A stretch of 5,360 bases of DNA from Acidimicrobiaceae bacterium (GTDB lineage: Bacteria > Actinomycetota > Acidimicrobiia > Acidimicrobiales > Palsa-688): positions 1 through 5,360 of the forward strand of contig WQVT01000199.1 of the NCBI GenBank assembly GCA_009785715.1, in the 5' to 3' direction. Both the position numbers and the translations under genes were made by a program. The notes under the pieces are model-generated. The model did no database searches, was not told the origin of the DNA, and worked only from the letters and a program-made list of their open reading frames with translations. Below are positions 1-5,360 of this stretch, in pieces (the first letter of the stretch is position 1; every line of letters starts with the position of its first letter).

Positions 1-1
1 C

Positions 2-1321
2 GGCGACGAGATCGTCGCCATGGACGGCCAGCTCCCCCGAGACATCATCCAGTACCAGCTGCTCGCCGATCAGCCCGAGCTCGACCTCGAGATCCGCCGC
101 GGCGGCCTCGAGCAAACCGTCACCGTGCGCCGGCAGCCGGGTGCGCCGGAGCCCCTCGGGATCGAGGTCGACGCGGCGCTGTTCGACCGGGTGCGCACGT
201 GTGACAACCACTGCGAGTTCTGCTTCATCCACCAGTTGCCGAAAGGCATGCGGCGCAGCCTGTACACCCGCGACGACGACTACCGGCTGTCGTTCCTCTA
301 CGGCAACTTCACGACGCTGACGCGCTTCACCGAGGCCGACCTGGAGCGGGTGGTGACCGAGGGTCTCTCTCCGCTGTGGGTGAGCATCCACGCCACCGAC
401 CCCGACGTGCGGGCGCGGATGTTGCGTAACCCCCGCGGCGCCACCAGCCTCCGCTGGCTCGCCGCCCTGCTCGAGGCGGGCACCCGGGTCCACGGCCAGG
501 TCGTGGTCTGCCCGGATGTGAACGACGGCGTGATCCTCGGCGACACCCTCGCCGGGGTCCTCGACCTCTTCCCGACGCTCGAGAGCGTGGCGTGCGTGCC
601 GCTCGGGGTGAGCCGGTTCAACGTCGAGGCGGCCATGCGCCCCCACACGCCGGCGGAGGCCGCGACCGTGGTCGAGCTCGTCGAGGGGTGGCAGGAGACG
701 TTCCGGACGGCGATCGGGCGGCCGATGGTCTACGCCTCCGACGAGTACTACCTGCAGGCCGGGCGGGCCCTGCCGGACCTCGCCAGCTACGGCGATATCG
801 CCCAGCACGATAACGGGGTCGGGATGATCCGTGCCTTCGAGGCCCGTTTCGAGGGCCGCTCCGACGCGCCGAGCGGCGGGCCGGGAGGGTTCTTCCAGTC
901 CGTGGACGGCGCCCCCGCCGAGGGGTACCGGGCGCCGCGCACCGCCGGTGGCGTGACGTTCCGGCGTCGCCGGCCTGCGCCCGACGCCCCCGTCGCCGTG
1001 CTGACCGGGGGCTACGCGGGGCCGTTGCTGGAAGCGATGGTCTCCTCGGTCCGCCCCGACGCGCGGGTCGTCACCGTCGACAACGAGTTCTTCGGCGGCA
1101 ACACCGCGGTCGCCGGCCTCCTCACCGGGCCCGACCTGGCACGGGTGCTCGCCGACCAGCCCGCCGGCCATCGCTACCTGCTGCCCGACGTGTGCCTGTC
1201 GGGAGGCAGGTTCCTCGACGGCAGCACCCCCGAAGACCTGCCCCGCCCGGTCGAGGTCGTCCCCGCCGACGGGGCGGCCCTGCGCCGGGCGCTGGTTCTC
1301 GGGCCGGAGGTGTTCGAGTGA
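2..1321 (+). CDS. DUF512-family PDZ/radical SAM protein, 5'-truncated by window edge
   Basis: Probable iron-sulfur radical SAM enzyme of the DUF512 family; its reaction and substrate are not known to me. The frame is open from base 2, and the first residues (GDEIVAMDGQ) read as the core of a PDZ-like domain, so the ATG at 20 is internal and the true start lies upstream. Counting that ATG as residue 1, the radical SAM cluster motif is CDNHCEFC (C61, C65, C68), followed by family-typical QLPKGMR (72-78), DDDYRLSFLYGN (85-96) and SPLWVSIHATDP (117-128). A central stretch has YASDEYYLQAGR (238-249) and NGVGMIRAF (265-273). The C-terminal DUF512 part shows VLTGGYAGPLL (327-337), FFGGN (357-361), AGLLTG (365-370) and LLPDVCLSGG (387-396). 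The three cysteines are intact, so it should be active. The gene overlaps der by four bases. Adjacency to der recurs in other bacteria, which hints at a translation- or ribosome-related role, but that is inference. Confidence 0.93.
   Translation, partial: GDEIVAMDGQLPRDIIQYQLLADQPELDLEIRRGGLEQTVTVRRQPGAPEPLGIEVDAALFDRVRTCDNHCEFCFIHQLPKGMRRSLYTRDDDYRLSFLYGNFTTLTRFTEADLERVVTEGLSPLWVSIHATDPDVRARMLRNPRGATSLRWLAALLEAGTRVHGQVVVCPDVNDGVILGDTLAGVLDLFPTLESVACVPLGVSRFNVEAAMRPHTPAEAATVVELVEGWQETFRTAIGRPMVYASDEYYLQAGRALPDLASYGDIAQHDNGVGMIRAFEARFEGRSDAPSGGPGGFFQSVDGAPAEGYRAPRTAGGVTFRRRRPAPDAPVAVLTGGYAGPLLEAMVSSVRPDARVVTVDNEFFGGNTAVAGLLTGPDLARVLADQPAGHRYLLPDVCLSGGRFLDGSTPEDLPRPVEVVPADGAALRRALVLGPEVFE
1306..1310 (+). 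promoter_or_regulatory. Ribosome binding site of der
   Basis: GGAGG lies seven bases before the GTG at 1318, which is optimal spacing. It decides the der start in favour of GTG 1318 over the in-frame upstream ATG at 1192, which lies deep in the previous gene, and over GTG 1333. The site lies within the 3' end of the DUF512 gene, so ribosomes finishing that gene could reinitiate here. Confidence 0.8.
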
Positions 1322-2664
1322 CTGGTGGCGGCGTGAACCGGCCGACCGTGGCGGTCGTGGGCCGCCCGAACGTCGGCAAGTCCACGCTCGTGAACCGCAT
1401 CGTCGGGCGGCGCGAGGCGATCGTGGAGGAGCGGCCCGGGGTGACCCGGGACCGCAAGCTGCTCGACGCCGAATGGGCGGGACGCGAGTTCACGATCGTC
1501 GACACCGGCGGGTGGATCGCCGCGGGAGACGGCCTCGACCGGGCCGTCAGCGCCCAGTCGGAGCGGGCCATCAAGGAGGCGTCGGCCGTCCTGTTCGTCG
1601 TCGACGCCACCATCGGGATCACCGATGAGGACCAACGGGTGGCGAACCTCCTTCGCCGCGCCGGCCGTCCGACGCTCGTCATCGCCAACAAGGTGGACGC
1701 CGAGTCGCGCGACGCCGACGCGTGGGAGTTCGCCGGCTTCGGCCTCGGCGACCCCTGGCCGATCAGCGCGCTGCACGGGCGGGGGACGGGCGACATGCTC
1801 GACGAACTGGTGTCCCGGTTCCCGCCGGAGCCGCTTGACGACGAGGTGGGCAAAGGGGGCGCTGATGGCCTCTCCCTGGATGAGGGGCCAGAGGCCCGGG
1901 TGCCGGCTGTCGCGATCGTCGGGCGGCCGAACGTCGGGAAGTCGACGCTGTTCAACCGCCTGATCGGTGACCAACGCTCCGTCGTCCACGACCTCCCGGG
2001 CACCACCCGGGACGCCGTCGACACCCGGATCAGCACCCCCGAGGGGGACATCCTCTTCATCGACACCGCCGGCATGCGGCGGCGGGCGAAGGAGGCGGAG
2101 GGCGCCGAGTACTACTCGCTCGTCCGTGCCCTGCGGGCCATCGACCGCGCCGATGCCGCCCTGCTCGTCATCGATGCCACGGCCGGCGTGACCCGTCAGG
2201 ATCAGCGTCTGGCGGAGCGGGTCGACGCCGCGGGCAGCCCGGTCGTGGTGGTCCTCAACAAGTGGGAGCTGCTCGACGCCGAGTCCCGGGTGATCGTGCT
2301 GGCCGAGGTCGAGGACCGGCTGCTGTTCCTGTCCTACGCCCCGATCCTCAAGGTCTCCGCGCTGACGGGCCTCGGCGTGCACCGGCTGCTCCCCGCGCTG
2401 CGCCGGGCCGAGGAGGCCTACCACCGCCGGGTGCCGACGGCGGAGCTGAACAAGGTGCTCGCCGAGGCGCAGGCCGCCCACCGCTCGCCGGGCGGGCGGA
2501 TCCTCTACGCCACCCAGGGCGCCACCGACCCGCCGACGTTCACCCTGTTCACCACGAAGACCATCCCTGCGCCCTACGTGCGCTACCTCGAGCGCAGGCT
2601 GCGCGAGCACTTCGATCTCGGTCCGACCCCGCTCAAGTTCCGGATCCGCCGTCGGTCGGAGTAG
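1318..2664 (+). CDS. der: Ribosome biogenesis GTPase Der (EngA)
   Basis: Cytoplasmic double-G-domain GTPase needed for assembly of the 50S ribosomal subunit. From the GTG at 1318 the protein has 448 residues, a normal family length. G domain 1: P-loop GRPNVGKS (15-22), GVTRD (41-45), DTGG (62-65), NKVD (124-127), SA (150-151). An acidic linker follows at about 165-195. G domain 2: GRPNVGKS (202-209), GTTRD (228-232), DTAG (249-252), NKWE (314-317), SAL (347-349). The KH-like C-terminal domain, about 360-446, includes NKVLAEA and ends in the family-typical pattern PLKFRIRRR. One oddity is the second G4 motif, which is NKWE where NKxD is expected. The start is set by GGAGG at 1306-1310. The TGA of the upstream gene is embedded in the GTGA overlap, which implies translational coupling with the DUF512 gene. 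The identification is secure. Confidence 0.98.
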   Translation: MTGGGVNRPTVAVVGRPNVGKSTLVNRIVGRREAIVEERPGVTRDRKLLDAEWAGREFTIVDTGGWIAAGDGLDRAVSAQSERAIKEASAVLFVVDATIGITDEDQRVANLLRRAGRPTLVIANKVDAESRDADAWEFAGFGLGDPWPISALHGRGTGDMLDELVSRFPPEPLDDEVGKGGADGLSLDEGPEARVPAVAIVGRPNVGKSTLFNRLIGDQRSVVHDLPGTTRDAVDTRISTPEGDILFIDTAGMRRRAKEAEGAEYYSLVRALRAIDRADAALLVIDATAGVTRQDQRLAERVDAAGSPVVVVLNKWELLDAESRVIVLAEVEDRLLFLSYAPILKVSALTGLGVHRLLPALRRAEEAYHRRVPTAELNKVLAEAQAAHRSPGGRILYATQGATDPPTFTLFTTKTIPAPYVRYLERRLREHFDLGPTPLKFRIRRRSE

Positions 2665-2700
2665 TGATCGGCTGAACCGGCCCAGCCGGGCCCGCGGGAG

Positions 2701-2706
2701 TACCGT
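2701..2706 (+). promoter_or_regulatory. Candidate -10 box, possibly a leaderless promoter for the phosphatase gene
   Basis: TACCGT fits the actinobacterial -10 pattern TANNNT and ends exactly six bases before the ATG at 2713. Transcription would then start at or next to the A of the start codon, giving a leaderless mRNA. No convincing -35 box is seen 16-18 bases upstream. The alternative is a leadered start using GGGAG at 2696-2700, whose 12-base spacing to the ATG is long. The 48-base gap after der makes a separate promoter plausible. This is inference from pattern and position only. Confidence 0.45.
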
Positions 2707-2712
2707 TGAGCC

Positions 2713-3807
2713 ATGTTCGCCCAGCCCTGGCTGGCCGCTGCTGCCGTCTGCTGTCTGATCGCCACCGCGTTGTGGGCCCGGGCCGCCCAACGCCTGCGGC
2801 GGGCCGTGCGCCGGATCGAGCACGACGAGAAGTCCCTGCCCTCCCGGGGCACGGAGGGCTCGGCCCTGGCGCGCGCCGCCTACGACAAGGACCTGCACAC
2901 GGCGGTCCTCTACGCGATCCTGACCGTCGGGCTCGGCGTGGCGTCGCTGTCGAAGAGCGCCTGGTTCCAGTTGCCGCTGTTGGCGGTGAGCATCCCGGTG
3001 GTGATCAGCATCCGCTTCGCCTCGCGCTTCTTCGACGAGGCCCGGCTCTCCGAGAACCGGGCGCTGCTCGAGCGGAGGGCCGAGGAGGTGCTGGCGCAGG
3101 AGGACCTGGCTCCCCGCCAGTGGGCTGCCCGCCTCGCCCCCGAGGACATGCCCCAGATCGATGGGTACGAGATCGGCGCCGTGTACGAGCCCGGCACCGG
3201 GATGATGGCCGGCGACTTCTATGACGTGTACCCGACCGGGGCCCAGCGCCTCGCCGTGGTCATCGGCGACGTGGCAGGTCATGGCATCGAACCGTCGATC
3301 ACGGCATTCCAAGTCAAGTACCTGTTGCGGAACTTCCTGCTCCAGTACCGCGACCCGGCCCAGGCGCTCGAGGAGCTGAACACCGTGCTCTCCGCGAACG
3401 GGCGACCGGAGGACCTCGTCTCGGTGTGCGTCGTCGTCTTCGACCTCGAGGCGTCCACCCTCCGCCACGCCTCGGCCGGCCACCCCGCCGCCTGGCTCTG
3501 GCACGACTCGGAGATCATCGCCCTGCGCTCCACGGGACCGCTCCTGACCCTGGACCCGAACGGCTCGTACTACTCCCGGGAGATCCGGCTCGACGTCGGG
3601 GACCTGGCCCTGCTCTACACGGACGGGTTGTCCGAAGCCCGTTCGGGCGGCCAGCTCTTCGGCGAGGAGCGCGTCGCCGGGGTCATCCGCCGGGACCCGG
3701 GCCAGGATGCCAGCACGCTCACCAAGACGCTCCTCGAAGCGGCCCGCGACTTCTCGTCCGCCCCCCTGACCGACGACGTCGCGATCCTCGCCGTGCGTAG
3801 GGTCTAG
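2713..3807 (+). CDS. Membrane-anchored SpoIIE/PP2C-type serine phosphatase
   Basis: Predicted metal-dependent protein serine/threonine phosphatase of the SpoIIE/RsbU class (364 residues), likely acting on the cytoplasmic face of the membrane. Relatives dephosphorylate anti-anti-sigma factors to release alternative sigma factors, but no partner-switching gene lies in this window, so the target is unknown. Visible parts: a hydrophobic segment at about 5-24, a basic stretch 25-45, two further hydrophobic segments at about 62-79 and 86-101, a charged helical linker 107-145, then the phosphatase domain 150-364. Catalytic and metal-binding motifs are AGDFYD (166-171, usually GGDFYD), GDVAGHG (185-191), SAGHP (254-258), YTDGLSEAR (302-310) and DDVAIL (354-359), so the metal-binding aspartates are present. 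No GAF, PAS, HAMP or receiver domain is seen; sensing would have to come from the membrane part or a partner. The next gene starts two bases after its stop, so they are probably cotranscribed. Confidence 0.93.
   Translation: MFAQPWLAAAAVCCLIATALWARAAQRLRRAVRRIEHDEKSLPSRGTEGSALARAAYDKDLHTAVLYAILTVGLGVASLSKSAWFQLPLLAVSIPVVISIRFASRFFDEARLSENRALLERRAEEVLAQEDLAPRQWAARLAPEDMPQIDGYEIGAVYEPGTGMMAGDFYDVYPTGAQRLAVVIGDVAGHGIEPSITAFQVKYLLRNFLLQYRDPAQALEELNTVLSANGRPEDLVSVCVVVFDLEASTLRHASAGHPAAWLWHDSEIIALRSTGPLLTLDPNGSYYSREIRLDVGDLALLYTDGLSEARSGGQLFGEERVAGVIRRDPGQDASTLTKTLLEAARDFSSAPLTDDVAILAVRRV
3798..3803 (+). promoter_or_regulatory. Candidate -10 box or weak ribosome binding site before the zinc-ribbon gene
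   Basis: TAGGGT ends six bases before the GTG at 3810, the same geometry as TACCGT before the phosphatase gene. The two regions share the pattern GTANNGTNNAGCC followed by the start codon. It could drive a leaderless secondary transcript starting at the GTG. Alternatively, the embedded TAGGG (3798-3802), seven bases from the GTG, could act as a weak Shine-Dalgarno sequence. The box lies in the last codons of the phosphatase gene, so coding constraint could also explain it. Confidence 0.35.
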
Positions 3808-3809
3808 CC

Positions 3810-4010
3810 GTGCCCTGGTGTGAGTCGTGCAGCAAGTTCTGGAACCCGACCAGCATGGGTGAAGGCGGGAGCTGCCCGACCTGTGGCACGGTCATCGCCA
3901 AACCGAGGACCGGGATCCCCTGGCACTTCAAGGTCCTGCTCGTAGGGCTTTGCGGGTACATGGTGTACCGGATCTACTGGTTCGTGGAGTGGCTTCCAAA
4001 GCACATCTGA
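3810..4010 (+). CDS. Small zinc-ribbon membrane protein, unknown function
   Basis: A 66-residue protein that I cannot assign to a named family. The N-terminus carries two CxxC knuckles, C4-x2-C7 and C22-x2-C25, separated by 14 residues, with a CPTCG motif at the second; this is the layout of a zinc ribbon that would bind one metal ion. A proline- and basic-rich link (about 31-37) leads to one hydrophobic aromatic segment at about 38-61 (WHFKVLLVGL onward), probably a membrane helix, and the protein ends at KHI. There is no obvious signal peptide; the basic residues before the helix suggest a cytoplasmic zinc ribbon with a C-terminal anchor. The GTG start follows the phosphatase stop by two bases, and the 3' end overlaps the next gene by 22 bases, so the three genes look like one unit. 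Intact cysteine pairs and tight packing argue for a real gene. A role as an adaptor for either neighbour is speculation. Confidence 0.8.
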   Translation: MPWCESCSKFWNPTSMGEGGSCPTCGTVIAKPRTGIPWHFKVLLVGLCGYMVYRIYWFVEWLPKHI

Positions 4011-5278
4011 CGAAGCGGGCACGCCAGGTCCTCGCCATCGCCCTCCTGCTCGGGGCGGGGTACGCCGGATGGACCCACCGCCACGAGATCGGTCAGGGCT
4101 TCGCCCGTCTCGACCATCCGAACTGGGAGTGGCTGATCGCGGCCTGTGCGGTGCAGGCGGCGTCGATGGTGATCTTCGCCCGCCTGCAGCGTTGGTTGCT
4201 CCGGTGCGGCGGGGTCCGGGTCCGCCTGCGGGACATGGTCGAGATCACCCTCGCCGGCAACGCGCTCAGCACGTCGTTGCCCGGCGGTGCCGCATGGGCG
4301 GCCGGGTGGGTCTGGGGCCAGCTGCGCCGCCGCAACGTGGACCGGGTCCTCGCCGGCTGGGTCGTGCTGGTCGCCGGCGCGCTCGCCAGCTTCGCCCTCT
4401 TCCTCCTGGTCGCCCTCGGCGCCGAGATCGCGGGTGGCGAGGGGCCGGTGGCCTCGTTGCGCTGGGTGACGCGGTCGTTGCTCCTGCTCGCGGTGCTGCT
4501 GGCGGTCGCGGTCGTCGCCCTGGCCCGCTCCGAGGCGCTGCAACGCCGCTGGGCGTCCCGGGTGGCGGCAAGCCGGACCCGCTCCGGCCTCGTGGCGCGC
4601 GCGTTTCGGGGCGTGGATCACCTCGGCCACGAGGTGCGGATCGTGACCCCCACCCCGAGGGCGTGGGCGGAGGCCCTCCTGCTGGCGCTGGCCAACTGGG
4701 GAGCCGACCTGGCCACCCTGGTCTTCTGCATCTGGACCGTCCACGCCTCGGTCCCGTGGCGGGGGATCGTCGTCGCCTATGCGCTGACGCAGATCTCGGC
4801 CAGCATCCCGATCACCCCGGGGGGCCTCGCCGTGGTCGAGGCCAGTCTGGCCACCCTCCTCGTCGCGTACGGCATGAACTCGACCACGGCGGTAACCGTC
4901 GTGGTCCTCTACCGGCTGATCAGCTTCTGGGTGCTGGTGCCGATCGGGTGGGCGGCGTGGGGCCTCCTCGAGCTCACCCAGCGCCGTTCGGAGACGCGCG
5001 ACCACCCCTGGGCCGTGCACCGCCACCCGCCCCGAGAACCCGGACCGGGCGACGTGCCGGTCGCCCGCCAGGGTCCCGAGCGGTTGATCGGCGCCAGCGA
5101 GTGCGACGGCTGCGACGAGGACGGCGGAACCGAACCGCGCTCGCCAGCGGGCTGGAGCGGGGACGTCCGGTCGGGTAGGGTTTTCAGGCTGGATCGCGGG
5201 CTGTGGCGCAGTTTGGTTAGCGCGCTTGACTGGGGGTCAAGAGGTCCGGAGTTCAAATCTCCGCAGCCCGACCCTTAG
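3989..5278 (+). CDS. Lysylphosphatidylglycerol-synthase TM/flippase-like integral membrane protein (UPF0104)
   Basis: Integral membrane protein of the family named for the membrane domain of lysylphosphatidylglycerol synthase (MprF). Stand-alone members lack the aminoacyl-transferase domain, as here, and are suspected lipid or lipid-linked-sugar translocators; the substrate is unknown. Hydrophobic segments lie near 12-27, 47-63, 85-110, 121-147, 161-178, 224-250, 256-275, 282-297 and 301-330. Family hallmarks are NALSTSLPGG (LPGG 97-100), SIPITPGGLAVVE (TPGG 276-279, E284) and the YRLISFW helix near 310. I chose GTG 3989, giving MASKAHLTKRARQ before the first helix, over the TTG at 3950, which lies far inside the preceding gene; no strong ribosome binding site is seen, so overlap coupling is likely. 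The family core ends near residue 335. The frame then stays open to residue 429, with the last 25 or so residues encoded by the tRNA-Pro gene. Coding-like third-position GC continues to about 5126, so the biological end is uncertain. Confidence 0.88.
   Translation: MASKAHLTKRARQVLAIALLLGAGYAGWTHRHEIGQGFARLDHPNWEWLIAACAVQAASMVIFARLQRWLLRCGGVRVRLRDMVEITLAGNALSTSLPGGAAWAAGWVWGQLRRRNVDRVLAGWVVLVAGALASFALFLLVALGAEIAGGEGPVASLRWVTRSLLLLAVLLAVAVVALARSEALQRRWASRVAASRTRSGLVARAFRGVDHLGHEVRIVTPTPRAWAEALLLALANWGADLATLVFCIWTVHASVPWRGIVVAYALTQISASIPITPGGLAVVEASLATLLVAYGMNSTTAVTVVVLYRLISFWVLVPIGWAAWGLLELTQRRSETRDHPWAVHRHPPREPGPGDVPVARQGPERLIGASECDGCDEDGGTEPRSPAGWSGDVRSGRVFRLDRGLWRSLVSALDWGSRGPEFKSPQPDP
5176..5181 (+). 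promoter_or_regulatory. Candidate -10 box of the tRNA-Pro promoter
   Basis: TAGGGT matches TANNNT and lies 15 bases before the tRNA 5' end, which would put the transcription start near 5188 and leave a short leader for RNase P to remove. It has the same GTAGGGT context as the box at 3797-3803. No clear TTGAC-like -35 element lies at standard spacing. It falls inside the open C-terminal tail of the flippase-like ORF, and supports the view that this stretch is regulatory rather than coding. Confidence 0.45.
5197..5271 (+). tRNA. tRNA-Pro (anticodon GGG)
   Basis: A full cloverleaf can be drawn. The acceptor stem pairs 5197-5203 (CGGGCTG) with 5264-5270 (CAGCCCG). The D stem is GCGC 5206-5209 with 5220-5223 around a loop containing GG. 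The anticodon stem is CTTGA 5225-5229 with TCAAG 5237-5241. The anticodon loop CTGGGGG has T33 and anticodon GGG at 5232-5234, which reads proline codons CCC and CCT. The variable loop is 5242-5246. The T stem is CGGAG 5247-5251 with CTCCG 5259-5263 around TTCAAAT. The discriminator is A5271. The C1-G72 first pair and G37 fit bacterial tRNA-Pro identity. The 3' CCA is not encoded (CCC follows A5271), so it must be added by CCA-adding enzyme. Every stem is perfectly paired. Confidence 0.97.
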
Positions 5279-5298
5279 GAGACAAAGAGAGTGCAGCG

Positions 5299-5360
5299 GT
5301 GACGGAGATCGCCGGCGTTATCGGCGCCTACCCTCACACGGACGCCCTGCTCGCCGGACC
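5299..5360 (+). CDS. Start of an unidentified protein, truncated by window end
   Basis: A GTG at 5299 opens a frame with high third-position GC that continues past the window; the visible part reads MTEIAGVIGAYPHTDALLAG. GAGAG at 5287-5291, seven bases upstream, is a plausible ribosome binding site; AGGAG at 5277-5281 is 17 bases away and too far. The GTG at 5291 is excluded because it meets TGA after three codons. The opening, a short strand followed by a helix with hydrophobic residues and small-residue turns, loosely recalls DUF3341 proteins (the ActD subunit of alternative complex III), but 20 residues are too few to name it. It begins 28 bases after the tRNA and could be transcribed with it. 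Confidence 0.5.
   Translation, partial: MTEIAGVIGAYPHTDALLAG

Noticed and set aside
20..22. ATG at 20 as the start of the radical SAM gene
   Set aside because: The frame is open upstream to the window edge and those codons encode a typical PDZ core (GDEIV), so the gene starts outside the window.
1192..1317. N-terminal extension of Der from the ATG at 1192
   Set aside because: The 42 extra residues are arginine- and proline-rich, overlap conserved DUF512 codons, and lack a family match. GTG 1318 has an ideal ribosome binding site.
2679..2692. Possible terminator hairpin after der (GGCCC, loop AGCC, GGGCC)
   Set aside because: The stem is only five base pairs and no T-run follows. Such palindromes are common in DNA this rich in G and C.
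1174..3504. Very long open frame (776 codons) on the - strand
   Set aside because: It lies opposite der and the phosphatase gene, whose motifs are unmistakable. Its composition is the arginine/glycine/proline-rich pattern produced by the reverse complement of high-GC3 genes. No recognisable domain was found in it.
3974..5026. 350-codon open frame on the - strand opposite the flippase-like gene
   Set aside because: It is rich in charged residues and proline, has no recognisable domain, and mirrors a well-supported membrane protein gene. It is a shadow of high GC content.
5080..5125. CDGC and an acidic stretch in the ORF tail as a possible metal site
   Set aside because: There is only one cysteine pair, in a tail whose end is uncertain, with no partner ligands or family match.
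4069..5178. Long + strand open frame overlapping the flippase-like gene in another frame
   Set aside because: Its translation is mostly G, P, R and A without membrane segments or motifs, while the competing frame carries clear family signatures.

Overview
The window is very GC-rich, almost fully coding on the + strand, and uses G or C at nearly every third codon position. That codon use, the pairing of a DUF512 radical SAM gene with der, several GTG starts, and promoter-like TANNNT boxes placed 6 bases before start codons all suggest a high-GC actinobacterium, possibly of the class Acidimicrobiia. This assignment is inference. No marker gene in the window settles it, and no mobile element, CRISPR array or foreign-looking island was seen.

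Layout, all on the + strand: (1) 2-1321, the 3' part of a PDZ/radical SAM/DUF512 protein whose 5' end lies outside the window; (2) 1318-2664, der, the double-GTPase ribosome assembly factor, overlapping gene 1 by 4 bases; (3) 2713-3807, a membrane-anchored SpoIIE/PP2C-type serine phosphatase; (4) 3810-4010, a 66-residue zinc-ribbon protein with one membrane segment; (5) 3989 to about 5126-5278, a multi-spanning protein of the lysylphosphatidylglycerol-synthase transmembrane/flippase-like family (UPF0104); (6) 5197-5271, tRNA-Pro(GGG); (7) from 5299, the first 20 codons of another gene that runs off the end.

Genes 1 and 2 form a translationally coupled pair. Genes 3 to 5 are packed with a 2-base gap and a 22-base overlap, so they look like a second transcription unit joining a signalling phosphatase to two membrane proteins. 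A likely promoter lies in the 48-base gap before gene 3, and a similar box lies at the end of gene 3 just before gene 4.

The oddest point is at the 3' end. The frame of gene 5 has no stop before the tRNA and stays open through the whole tRNA gene. Otherwise this is mostly ordinary core-genome DNA, and I found no convincing undescribed multi-gene system. The least characterised parts are the zinc-ribbon protein and its coupling to the phosphatase and the flippase-like protein.
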